This document shows, one piece after another, positions 1-5,742 of a stretch of 5,742 nt of DNA. Position 1 is the stretch's first letter. Each line of letters starts with the position of its first letter. A model generated the notes under the pieces. The model did not search any database and was not told the DNA's origin. It worked only from the letters and a program-made list of their open reading frames with translations. The DNA is from Gammaproteobacteria bacterium CG22_combo_CG10-13_8_21_14_all_40_8 (GTDB lineage: Bacteria > Pseudomonadota > Gammaproteobacteria > Enterobacterales > GCA-002770795), in the NCBI GenBank assembly GCA_002770795.1, contig PCTP01000007.1, forward strand, positions 196 to 5,937, in the 5' to 3' direction. A program made the translations under genes and the position numbers.

Positions 1-55
1 TGGTGGCAATGTGATTTTCTTGAAAAATCAACTCGAAGCTAGATGTTGATGTCAT
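1..55 (-). CDS. fadJ: Probable FadJ, 3-hydroxyacyl-CoA dehydrogenase/enoyl-CoA hydratase alpha subunit (N-terminal fragment)
   Basis: Only the first 18 codons are in the window. They begin at an ATG one base after the fadI stop and read MTSTSSFELIFQENHIAT before the edge. Seen: the frame is open, and a GGAGG Shine-Dalgarno inside the end of fadI lies 9 bases before the ATG. Known: in enterobacteria and relatives fadI is followed directly by fadJ. FadJ starts with a short segment (phenylalanine, alternating hydrophobics, then an 'IA' strand) that opens the enoyl-CoA hydratase domain, and the residues here have that pattern. FadJ would supply the hydratase and 3-hydroxyacyl-CoA dehydrogenase steps and form a complex with FadI. 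The identification rests mainly on gene order plus a short N-terminal resemblance. Another crotonase-family protein cannot be excluded. Confidence 0.6.
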   Translation of the reverse strand, partial: MTSTSSFELIFQENHIAT

Positions 56-56
56 G

Positions 57-1490
57 TTATTCAGCCTCCACTATCATTGCACTGGCTAAACCACCGGCAG
101 CACAGGCTGTTGCCAAGCCAAACCCTCCACCACGTCGTTTCAACTCACCTAAAAGTTGAGTGATTTGTCTACCTCCAGTGGCTGCAAAAGGATGACCATA
201 AGCAATGGAGCCACCCAATACATTAAATTTATTCATATCAATTTCACCAATAATCTCATCTCTTCCTAATTTCTCTTGTGCAAATTTTTTGGACGCAAAA
301 GCTTGTATATTACACAATGTTTGAGCGGCAAAGGCTTCGTGCATATCAATGAGAGAAATGTCAGAAAGTTTCATCTTCATTTCGGCAAGTACTTTAGGGG
401 TTGCATAACTCGGTCCCATCAGCATGTCAGTCCTAGCTCCAATGGCGAAGTTGGAATAAGCTCTAATATATCCGAGGGGTTGATAACCATCTGCTTTAGC
501 GCGTTCTTCACTCATCAATAATAATGCCGAGGCACCATCGGTTAAAGGCGTTGCATTGGCCGCAGTGACAGTACCATGCAATTTATCAAAGGCGGGTCTT
601 AATTTATCATAAGCCTCTCTTTGACTATCAAAACGAATATTATTGTCTTTAGAAACAGCTTGGTTAAAAGGTTCTACAAAACAAGTCATCACTTCATTAT
701 CCAAACAGCCTAATTCCCAAGCCTTCGATGCAAGCTGATGTGAACGATGAGCAAAATCATCTTGAGCAATTCTTGAAATATCATGATCTCTTGCCATTTG
801 CTCAGCATTTTGTCCCATGGTTAAACCTGTAGAATATTCAGTCACGGAAGGTGGAACTGGTATCAGATCGCCAGGACGTAATTGACTGAGTAATTTTAAC
901 TTTTCACTCATTGAACGAGCTTTACCGAGGGCGACTAAAATCGCCGATAATCTTTTGGAAACCTGAATGGGGACAACACTGGATGAATCAGCACCGCCAG
1001 AAATACCAATGCTAATTCTTCCTAATCGGATCGAATCAGCCACACAAGCCGTTGTTTGATAACCAGTCGCACAGGCCTTTGAGACACTAAAAGCATCGGT
1101 ATTCACATTCATGCCATTGCCCAAAATAATCTCTCTGGCAATGTTTGGCGCCTCAGGAATGGCTAAAACGCTCCCAAAAACCAATTGCTCAATTAATTGA
1201 GCATCTAACTCCATGCGGATCAGCAGCTCTTTAACCACCATTTTACCGAGGTCTAATGAATTAGCACTTTTAAAAGAAGTCGATTGGCGCACAAAAGGCG
1301 TTCGTAAACCAGCTACAACAGCAACCCGATCTGATTTTTTGGCGCTAGGTTTGCGAGTTTTTTTGATGGTACTCGTCACTTCCGTCCCTACCTCCTTCCC
1401 CCCTTCTATTGAAGAGGCTTTATCTTTTTTAATGACTTTTGCTTTCTTAGGTGAGGATTTTTTTAGAGGCTTATCTGAGGTATTTTCCAT
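57..1490 (-). CDS. fadI: FadI, 3-ketoacyl-CoA thiolase (acetyl-CoA acyltransferase), beta-oxidation beta subunit
   Basis: FadI cleaves 3-ketoacyl-CoA with CoA to give acetyl-CoA and a shortened acyl-CoA, the last step of fatty-acid beta-oxidation, in a cytoplasmic complex with FadJ. Numbering from the most upstream in-frame ATG (1500-1502, 481 residues), the nucleophile is C144 in KACATG, HEAFA is at 388-392, the GHP histidine is H437, and the second catalytic cysteine is C467 in TACAAGG. GGADSSS (169-175) and HGTVTAAN (309-316) also match FadI. These residues are each offset by 45 from E. coli FadI (436 residues, from memory), so the catalytic body is colinear and the extra length is all N-terminal. 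Residues 1-57 are rich in Lys, Ser and Thr and look disordered. I chose the ATG at 1488-1490 (477 residues) because GGGAG lies 5 bases before it; the ATG at 1502 lacks a Shine-Dalgarno. A GTG at 1377-1379 is a third candidate (440 residues). The gene is followed after one base by a likely fadJ and is divergent from the MoxR operon. Function is firm; the start is not. Confidence 0.93.
   Translation of the reverse strand: MENTSDKPLKKSSPKKAKVIKKDKASSIEGGKEVGTEVTSTIKKTRKPSAKKSDRVAVVAGLRTPFVRQSTSFKSANSLDLGKMVVKELLIRMELDAQLIEQLVFGSVLAIPEAPNIAREIILGNGMNVNTDAFSVSKACATGYQTTACVADSIRLGRISIGISGGADSSSVVPIQVSKRLSAILVALGKARSMSEKLKLLSQLRPGDLIPVPPSVTEYSTGLTMGQNAEQMARDHDISRIAQDDFAHRSHQLASKAWELGCLDNEVMTCFVEPFNQAVSKDNNIRFDSQREAYDKLRPAFDKLHGTVTAANATPLTDGASALLLMSEERAKADGYQPLGYIRAYSNFAIGARTDMLMGPSYATPKVLAEMKMKLSDISLIDMHEAFAAQTLCNIQAFASKKFAQEKLGRDEIIGEIDMNKFNVLGGSIAYGHPFAATGGRQITQLLGELKRRGGGFGLATACAAGGLASAMIVEAE
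65..69 (-). promoter_or_regulatory. Ribosome binding site for fadJ
   Basis: On the minus strand the last codons of fadI contain GGAGG, 9 bases before the ATG at 53-55. It supports a real second gene beginning one base after the fadI stop and points to translation coupled to fadI. Confidence 0.6.
1390..1397 (-). promoter_or_regulatory. Strong Shine-Dalgarno-like AAGGAGGT inside the fadI N-terminal extension
   Basis: The minus strand reads AAGGAGGT, the full anti-16S complement core, in the codons for residues 36-38 of the longest fadI frame. Ten bases further on is an in-frame GTG (1377-1379, residue 42). Initiation there would give a 440-residue FadI, close to the normal family length. The spacing is slightly longer than usual, and the match may simply result from Lys-Glu-Val codons. 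Confidence 0.4.
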
Positions 1491-1599
1491 GAGGACTCCC
1501 ATTCACAACATTTTTTGGGTTTCAGTCATCTAATATAAACGATGCTGGACTTAAGGTAGTCTAATGATTGTTTAAAAAAATCAAACTGCATAAATTTCA

Positions 1600-1612
1600 A
1601 TCAGTACCTGAT
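1600..1612. promoter_or_regulatory. Short dyad ATCAG-TAC-CTGAT, possible operator on the fadI side
   Basis: Five-base arms are perfectly inverted around a three-base centre, and two further A:T pairs match outside after a two-base break. It lies 110 bases upstream of the preferred fadI start, a reasonable place for a regulator of the leftward operon. It does not match the FadR or PsrA site consensus as I remember them. Short dyads like this arise by chance in AT-rich DNA, so the operator role is speculative. Confidence 0.2.
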
Positions 1613-1674
1613 AAAATCAATTGGATCAAATAAGTAGCATAGACCATTTTGGGACAAAAAACCCTAGTCATCTC

Positions 1675-1692
1675 GTTAAAATTGTTAAAATT
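1675..1692 (+). repeat. Tandem direct repeat of GTTAAAATT (two copies)
   Basis: Two identical 9-base units lie back to back, followed by a T-rich run. They may be a binding site for a regulator, a local replication slip, or chance in AT-rich DNA. No role can be read from the sequence. Confidence 0.4.
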
Positions 1693-1749
1693 TATTTTTT
1701 ATGCTTTTTTTTGGGAACTATTTGAGACATTTTATATCTAAGCCCAAGA

Positions 1750-1778
1750 TTGAACAATGGCGGTTTTATTTATACATT
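1750..1778 (+). promoter_or_regulatory. Candidate sigma70 promoter for the MoxR-Bat operon
   Basis: TTGAAC at 1750-1755 (4 of 6 to TTGACA) and TACATT at 1773-1778 (4 of 6 to TATAAT) are separated by 17 bases. Transcription would begin near 1785, giving a leader of about 100 bases whose 5' end would be the left arm of the inverted repeat at 1785-1857. The main alternative is the better -10 hexamer TATACT at 1854-1859 (5 of 6), but it has no recognisable -35. Both are weak matches, and AT-rich DNA yields many such hits. Confidence 0.28.
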
Positions 1779-1784
1779 AAAAAT

Positions 1785-1857
1785 TATATACTTACGCTAC
1801 TTCTTATTGCAGGTAGTAAAAGACTTCAAATGCACTTTAAAACAGCATAAGTATATA
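1785..1857. repeat. Inverted repeat, 14-base arms with one mismatch, upstream of the MoxR gene
   Basis: The left arm at 1785-1798 (TATATACTTACGCT) pairs with the right arm at 1844-1857 (AGCATAAGTATATA), with a single C/A mismatch (1795/1847). The loop is 45 bases. A small inner hairpin is possible, with CTACTT at 1797-1802 against AGGTAG at 1811-1816, including one G-U pair; it shares bases with the left arm. The right arm overlaps a TATACT hexamer and ends 19 bases before the moxR Shine-Dalgarno. It could be a pair of operator sites or a leader RNA stem that affects translation. No T-run follows the stem, so it is not an obvious terminator. Confidence 0.45.
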
Positions 1858-1876
1858 CTCCAGTGAATTTAAACCT

Positions 1877-1880
1877 AAGG
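1877..1880 (+). promoter_or_regulatory. Ribosome binding site deciding the MoxR start
   Basis: AAGG (in TAAGGT) lies 6 bases before the ATG at 1887. The more upstream in-frame GTG at 1863 has no purine-rich site before it, so the ATG is the preferred start. Confidence 0.6.
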
Positions 1881-1886
1881 TTAAAT

Positions 1887-2846
1887 ATGAATAATATTAA
1901 GAAAATCCAATCTTATCTGGAAACTCAAATTTTAGGGCAAGAAAGCCTGGTTGAAAGATTATTAATAGCTCTACTTTCTGATGGTCATATTCTGGTAGAA
2001 GGCGCTCCAGGTTTAGCAAAAACCCGTGCAGTTAGGGCACTATCCCAAGTAATCGAAGGTGCATTTCACCGAATCCAATTTACCGCAGATTTATTGCCTG
2101 CAGACATTACAGGCACAGATATTTTTAGACCCCAAGATGCCAGTTTTGTGTTTCAGCAAGGGCCTGTATTTAACAACTTTTTATTGGCGGATGAAATCAA
2201 CCGTGCACCAGCTAAAGTCCAAGCCGCTTTATTGGAGGCCATGGGAGAAAGACAAATTACTGTGGGTAATAAGACCATGGAACTCCCCTCCCCATTTTTA
2301 GTGATGGCGACTCAAAATCCTATTGAGCAAGAAGGCACTTATCCACTTCCTGAAGCCCAACTTGATCGTTTTTTAATCCATGTGATAGTCGACTTCCCTC
2401 ATTACAGCGCCGAAAAGAAGATTTTAACCTTATCTCGCTTAGAAGCCAATTCATCACAAAAAACTGCTCATCCGGTTGAGACATTATTAACTCAGTTTGA
2501 ACTCAAACAGATCCGCGATGAGGTGTTAAATATTTATATGGCTGAAGATGTGGAAGACTACCTTGTTGCACTTATCCAAGCCACTCGCACACCAGAAAAA
2601 TATTCTAAACAACTCGATGAATGGATTGAATTTGGCGCAAGCCCAAGAGCCACCATTGGTTTAGATAGAGCCGCAAGAGCCAGAGCCTATTTACAAGGTC
2701 GTGATTATGTCACGCCAGAAGATCTGCAAAACTTACTTCCAGATATTTTACGTCATAGATTGATATTAAAGTATCAAGCAGAAGCAACTGGTGTAACAAC
2801 TGGCGATGCTATCACCGAAATTATCAAACTGGTACCAGCACCCTAA
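1887..2846 (+). CDS. MoxR-family AAA+ ATPase
   Basis: A cytoplasmic ATPase of the MoxR family, thought to act as a chaperone-like remodeller of partner proteins with von Willebrand A domains. From the chosen ATG the protein has 319 residues, normal for the family. Visible motifs in order: Walker A GAPGLAKT (39-46), Walker B LLADEINR (99-106, with D102 and E103), sensor 1 ATQNP (141-145), an arginine in EAQLDRF (R161) in the usual arginine-finger region, and sensor 2 GASPRA (250-255, R254). The lid helices follow and end in the typical PDILRHRLILKY stretch (285-296). All catalytic residues are present, so it should be active. It is the first gene of a packed operon with DUF58, DUF4381 and two Bat VWA proteins, which makes those VWA proteins its likely clients. 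The stop overlaps the next start by one base. An upstream GTG at 1863 would add 8 residues but lacks a ribosome site. The specific client and process are inferred. Confidence 0.95.
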   Translation: MNNIKKIQSYLETQILGQESLVERLLIALLSDGHILVEGAPGLAKTRAVRALSQVIEGAFHRIQFTADLLPADITGTDIFRPQDASFVFQQGPVFNNFLLADEINRAPAKVQAALLEAMGERQITVGNKTMELPSPFLVMATQNPIEQEGTYPLPEAQLDRFLIHVIVDFPHYSAEKKILTLSRLEANSSQKTAHPVETLLTQFELKQIRDEVLNIYMAEDVEDYLVALIQATRTPEKYSKQLDEWIEFGASPRATIGLDRAARARAYLQGRDYVTPEDLQNLLPDILRHRLILKYQAEATGVTTGDAITEIIKLVPAP

Positions 2847-3796
2847 TGATTTCAGATATGCAATTTCAAGATGGGATTCATCTACAACTTTCCGAGTTGT
2901 TGGGTGCCTCTTTACCTCGTTTTCAATTGGTAAAAAGTAAAAGAAAATTACCCAGTATGGCCACATTAAATGGTCAGACTCGATCAAGATTTCGCGGACA
3001 GGGTATGGAGTTTGAAGAAGTGCGAGCCTATTTGCCCGGTGATGATATCCGCAACATAGACTGGCGTGTAACAGCTAGAACCGGCATCACACATACCAAA
3101 GTTTTTACCGAAGACAAGGAGCAACTTGTTTTTGGTATTTTGAATCAACAACAGCGTTTATTTTTTGGTTCTAAAAAAGCCCTGAAATCTGTCATCGCAG
3201 CACATTATTTTGCCAATATTTTAAATCAAGCTCGTGATCAAGGTCATCGAGTTGGTGCATTTTTGTTTGATGATCATAATCATAGAGAATTTAAACCCTC
3301 TAATCGTCGCAAGCATTTAATGCATATACTGTCTGATGTAGAAAAAAATCATAATCTGCAAATAGAACAGATCAAAACATCAGGATTTGAAACGCAGCAA
3401 CATCAGGGTGACAATCTCAGCGCAACTTTACAACGTCTCACCAAAATAGCACGACCAGGCAGTAAAATTCATATTATCAGTGATCTTTTACCAGATGCTG
3501 ACAAAATATGGGAAAGCATCTCTTTGCTTGCAAGGCACAATCAACTTCAGATATGGTGTATCATTGATATTTTGGATTGGTTTATTCCCAGTGCCAACGA
3601 GCTAACCATCAGTGATGGAAACCAAAAAAAAACGCTTTGGTTTAGTAAAAACCGCTCTCAACAATATCAAAATGATTTTCTGACCAAGATTCAGAATATG
3701 CAAAATAAAGTTTGGCAATCTGGTGCAGAACTTCATCTACTAGGCTCGCTCCCTAACCAACTAGAAACGCATACGAAACCCCATGCCACAAATTAA
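2846..3796 (+). CDS. DUF58 domain-containing protein
   Basis: This 316-residue protein shows the DUF58 signature: GQGMEFEEVR then YLPGDDIRNIDWRVTAR (51-78), followed by K85-x-F87. Such proteins almost always sit beside MoxR and may bridge the ATPase to the membrane VWA proteins; their biochemical role is unknown. After the signature comes a VWA-like fold, but where a metal-binding DxSxS would stand the protein reads LNQQQRLFFG (99-108), so the acidic residue is replaced by Asn. From memory, related proteobacterial members have DQR-type sequences there, also without a full metal site, so binding by a classic MIDAS is unlikely. No signal peptide or membrane segment is visible, which suggests a cytoplasmic protein. 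Its ATG shares one base with the MoxR stop (TAATG), with no Shine-Dalgarno, implying translational coupling. The end overlaps the next gene by 14 bases. Confidence 0.92.
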   Translation: MISDMQFQDGIHLQLSELLGASLPRFQLVKSKRKLPSMATLNGQTRSRFRGQGMEFEEVRAYLPGDDIRNIDWRVTARTGITHTKVFTEDKEQLVFGILNQQQRLFFGSKKALKSVIAAHYFANILNQARDQGHRVGAFLFDDHNHREFKPSNRRKHLMHILSDVEKNHNLQIEQIKTSGFETQQHQGDNLSATLQRLTKIARPGSKIHIISDLLPDADKIWESISLLARHNQLQIWCIIDILDWFIPSANELTISDGNQKKTLWFSKNRSQQYQNDFLTKIQNMQNKVWQSGAELHLLGSLPNQLETHTKPHATN

Positions 3797-4331
3797 CTCA
3801 AACCCTATCCCCATCCCGGCTTCTAATGGTACGACGAATAGTTCAATACAATTAGAAGATATTATTATTCAACCTCACACTGACTGGTGGCCTCCTGCTA
3901 TTGGTTGGTGGCTTTTAATCAGTTTTTTATTGGTGGCATTCAGCTATTTATTGCGCAAGTGGTTTTTAAAAAGACAATTTTTTTCAGCTTATCGACAAGC
4001 CCTTAAAAAAATCATTTGGCTAGAAAAATTATTAAATGCTCATGAGATCCCAGCAACAGATGCAGTAAAAATCATCGATAAAATATTGAAACAACTGTTG
4101 GTCAATTATGACAGATCACAAAAATCTATCTCCCTAACAGGCATTCCATTAAAATCTTGGATTCAACAGCATGTCCCCATCATTTCAACAGCGCTCGATC
4201 CTTTATTTAATGAAGTGCTCTATAAAAATAAAACCATTGATAATAAAGAGGCCAAGTTGCTGATCCAAGCAATAAAACCTCTATCTAAACAACTGATTAT
4301 TAGCCTAAAAACTCAGAGCCATACAAGATGA
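3783..4331 (+). CDS. DUF4381 domain-containing inner-membrane protein
   Basis: A protein of 182 residues with the DUF4381 hallmark: a short N-terminal part with LEDIIIQ (24-30), then DWWPPAIGWW (34-43) leading straight into the single membrane helix (about 37-57). The helix is followed by a basic patch (RKWFLKRQ, 58-65), which by the positive-inside rule puts the N-terminus outside and the helical C-terminal 120 residues in the cytoplasm. Its function is unknown. Its constant place between DUF58 and the Bat VWA genes suggests it helps assemble or anchor the MoxR-Bat complex at the membrane, which is inference. The gene starts 14 bases inside the DUF58 gene in another frame, without a clear Shine-Dalgarno. 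Its TGA overlaps the batA start in an ATGA. Confidence 0.88.
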   Translation: MPQINSNPIPIPASNGTTNSSIQLEDIIIQPHTDWWPPAIGWWLLISFLLVAFSYLLRKWFLKRQFFSAYRQALKKIIWLEKLLNAHEIPATDAVKIIDKILKQLLVNYDRSQKSISLTGIPLKSWIQQHVPIISTALDPLFNEVLYKNKTIDNKEAKLLIQAIKPLSKQLIISLKTQSHTR

Positions 4332-5350
4332 TAACATTGAATGAACCATGGGTTTTATTGCTCATTCCCCTGCCCATTATTGTACGCTATACCTTGAGCA
4401 AAACCTCGCAAACACAACAAAATGCATTATTGACGCCATTTTTTCAACAATGGAGCCAACAAACTTCATCTTTAGAAGAGATGGCCTCAACACGCTTACC
4501 CTTATTACTCGCCAGCATCTGTTGGTTACTATTGGTGTTGTCTGCTGCTAACCCTTTGTGGATTGGAGATCCCATCGTGCAGCCCAGAGAAGGCAGAGAG
4601 ATCATGTTGGCGATGGATATTTCTGGAAGTATGGAGGAGAGGGATATGATCACTTCAAAAGGAAACTATCGTCGCATAGACGTGGTAAAAGCGGTACTGA
4701 GTGATTTTGCATCCAGAAGAGAAAACGACAAATTAGGTTTGATCTTATTTGGGCAACAGGCTTTTTTGCAAACCCCTTTAACTTTTGACCATCAAACCAT
4801 TCAAAAAATGTTAGATGAAGCAATTATTGGTTTGGCCGGCGCTAATGCAACCGCGATTGGAGATGCGATTGGACTCGTCGTTAAACGCTTTCAATCACGT
4901 AAAGCCAAGGATAAAGTTTTGATCCTACTAACGGATGGCGTCAACAATACTGGTTTAGTCACGCCTGATAAAGCAGCTGAACTGGCTGCCAGCCAAGGTA
5001 TTAAAATCTATACTATCGGCGTAGGTGCAGGAGAAATGCAGGTATCGAGTATTTTTGGTACCAGAACAGTGAATCCATCCGCTGACTTAGATGAAGTCTC
5101 TTTAAAATATATCGCCAAAACCACAGGTGGACGTTACTTCCGTGCCAAAGATCCCAAAGAGTTACAGCAAATTTATCAACTTATCGATAAATTAGAACCC
5201 ATTACTTCAAAAAGTATCACCATAAGACCACAAAAGTCACTTTTTTATTGGTCATTATTTGCTGCAATAATATTAGCATTGGTCAGTGTACTATTTATCC
5301 AACGCCATCATCTATCCCCTTTTAACAGCCCCCAAAAGGAGGTAAATTAA
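4328..5350 (+). CDS. batA: BatA, von Willebrand factor A domain membrane protein
   Basis: A VWA protein of the Bat (Bacteroides aerotolerance) type, 340 residues, usual for the family. Layout: membrane segment about 7-23, a cytoplasmic-looking loop with polar and basic residues, a second membrane segment about 57-77, a VWA domain about 90-290, and a C-terminal membrane segment about 305-324. The metal site looks complete: DISGS (D97, S99, S101), the threonine in NATAIGDAIG (T175), and the aspartate in LLTDG (D203). The basic tail after the last helix suggests an inside C-terminus and hence a periplasmic VWA domain. MoxR is the probable regulator of such VWA proteins. Known: Bat genes were first linked to oxygen tolerance in Bacteroides fragilis, and roles elsewhere are mostly envelope or stress related. 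The start overlaps the DUF4381 stop by four bases (ATGA), and the stop shares a base with the batB start. Which process it serves here cannot be read from the sequence. Confidence 0.92.
   Translation: MITLNEPWVLLLIPLPIIVRYTLSKTSQTQQNALLTPFFQQWSQQTSSLEEMASTRLPLLLASICWLLLVLSAANPLWIGDPIVQPREGREIMLAMDISGSMEERDMITSKGNYRRIDVVKAVLSDFASRRENDKLGLILFGQQAFLQTPLTFDHQTIQKMLDEAIIGLAGANATAIGDAIGLVVKRFQSRKAKDKVLILLTDGVNNTGLVTPDKAAELAASQGIKIYTIGVGAGEMQVSSIFGTRTVNPSADLDEVSLKYIAKTTGGRYFRAKDPKELQQIYQLIDKLEPITSKSITIRPQKSLFYWSLFAAIILALVSVLFIQRHHLSPFNSPQKEVN
5336..5343 (+). promoter_or_regulatory. Strong ribosome binding site for batB
   Basis: AAGGAGGT, the full core complement of the 16S tail, ends 6 bases before the batB ATG at 5350 and lies within the last batA codons. 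It is the strongest Shine-Dalgarno in this operon; the three preceding internal genes have none. Confidence 0.75.
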
Positions 5351-5742
5351 TGGACGCATTTACTCAGATCAATTGGAGTCAATTTCATTTAATTCGCCCC
5401 TATGCTTTACTTTTAATTCCAATTCTAGTGATATTTCATTACTGGGTTACAAACAAAAGTAAAAATTCCAGCGGTTGGAGCCAACTTGTCGATAAAAATC
5501 TATTTAACTGGTTAATTATCGACAATCAGAAAGTTAAAAAAAATAATACTCGCCTGTTCGGCCTATTTGTTTATGCGAGTATTTTAATGGCGGCTCTAGC
5601 GGCTTCCGGACCAACTTGGGTTGAAGAAAAAGTACCCGTCTCGGCCTCAGCCTCACATTCTGTCATTGTTTTAGATCTATCCCCTTCCATGAAAGCCGAA
5701 GACATGGTACCCAACCGTTTGCAGAATGCTAAATTCAAGATA
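5350..5742 (+). CDS. batB: BatB, von Willebrand factor A domain protein (N-terminal part)
   Basis: The frame is open from the ATG at 5350 to the window end, giving 131 residues of a longer protein. Visible: the N-terminal FHLIRPYALLLIP start typical of BatB, a membrane helix about 17-33, a basic loop containing SGWSQLVDKNLF (41-52) and a Lys/Arg cluster (61-68), a second helix about 69-86, and then the opening of a VWA domain with VIVLDLSPSM (105-114). That supplies D109, S111 and S113 of the metal site. The following EDMVPNRLQNAK also fits the family. As in BatA, the basic loop suggests a periplasmic VWA domain. BatB proteins often carry C-terminal TPR repeats and are followed by batD, but none of that is in the window. 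The gene has its own strong Shine-Dalgarno and overlaps the batA stop by one base. Confidence 0.9.
   Translation, partial: MDAFTQINWSQFHLIRPYALLLIPILVIFHYWVTNKSKNSSGWSQLVDKNLFNWLIIDNQKVKKNNTRLFGLFVYASILMAALAASGPTWVEEKVPVSASASHSVIVLDLSPSMKAEDMVPNRLQNAKFKI

Larger units (their letters stand above)
1491..1886. other. Divergent intergenic region between fadI and the MoxR operon
   Basis: This stretch of about 400 AT-rich bases separates two divergently transcribed operons, so it should hold both promoters. I see no RNA gene, no convincing protein gene and no strong intrinsic terminator (none is expected between divergent genes). It contains a short dyad at 1600-1612, a tandem 9-base duplication at 1675-1692, and a longer inverted repeat at 1785-1798/1844-1857. 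For leftward transcription I found only weak sigma70-like hexamers. A TATATT (minus strand, 1532-1537) lacks a -35 partner, and TTGATT (1579-1584) with TAGACT (1558-1563) has a poor 15-base spacer. The fadI promoter is therefore not assigned. Confidence 0.7.

Noticed and set aside
276..521. Plus-strand open frame of 81 codons opposite fadI.
   Set aside because: It lies wholly within the well-conserved thiolase gene on the other strand and has no protein-like features.
1213..1533. Plus-strand open frame of 106 codons opposite the 5' end of fadI.
   Set aside because: It is the antisense shadow of the lysine-rich fadI extension, with no ribosome site and no recognisable domain.
1651..1664. GGG...CCC with an A-rich loop, considered as an intrinsic terminator.
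   Set aside because: The stem is only three pairs, no T-run follows directly, and a terminator is not expected between divergent operons.
1701..1850. A 49-codon plus-strand frame in the intergenic region (ATG to TAA) with a short hydrophobic stretch.
   Set aside because: It has no Shine-Dalgarno, its start lies in a T-rich run, its composition simply reflects AT-rich DNA, and it overlaps the candidate promoter and inverted repeat. No family resemblance was recognised.
1863..1886. Upstream GTG start adding 8 residues to the MoxR protein.
   Set aside because: There is no Shine-Dalgarno before it, while the ATG at 1887 has AAGG at a 6-base spacing and gives the usual family N-terminus.
2766..2987. 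Minus-strand open frame of 73 codons across the MoxR/DUF58 junction.
   Set aside because: Both plus-strand genes are clearly coding here, and the frame is a shadow without its own start signals.

Overview
The window reads as ordinary chromosome of an AT-rich gammaproteobacterium. The evidence is a thiolase that aligns with E. coli FadI along its whole catalytic length (recalled from memory), a fadI-fadJ gene order, and the DUF58-DUF4381-BatA-BatB arrangement usual in that class. The genus cannot be named. An AT-rich, possibly host-associated lineage is a guess from composition only.

Left part, minus strand (1-1490): fadI, the thiolase of the anaerobic/alternative beta-oxidation complex, is followed after one base by the first 18 codons of a gene that looks like fadJ, which is cut by the window edge. 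FadI carries an unusual lysine-rich N-terminal extension. There are three competing start sites, and one of them, a GTG behind a near-perfect Shine-Dalgarno, would give a protein of normal length.

Middle (1491-1886): a divergent, AT-rich intergenic region of about 400 bases must hold the leftward fad promoter and the rightward promoter. It contains a 13-of-14 inverted repeat just upstream of the rightward operon, a short 5-3-5 dyad nearer fadI, and a tandem 9-base repeat. No convincing gene was found in it.

Right part, plus strand (1887-5742): a tightly packed moxR-bat type operon encodes a MoxR AAA+ ATPase, a DUF58 protein, a DUF4381 membrane protein, the von Willebrand A membrane protein BatA, and the start of BatB, which runs off the window. 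Every junction overlaps by 1 to 14 bases, so the genes are almost certainly co-transcribed and translationally coupled. By analogy with MoxR-VWA pairs, the cytoplasmic ATPase is thought to act as a chaperone-like remodeller on the VWA proteins at the inner membrane, in envelope or stress functions. The exact substrate is not known from this sequence.

No mobile element, CRISPR array, tRNA or rRNA was seen. I see no wholly undescribed system. The points worth a second look are the FadI extension and its alternative starts, and the inverted repeat before the MoxR operon.
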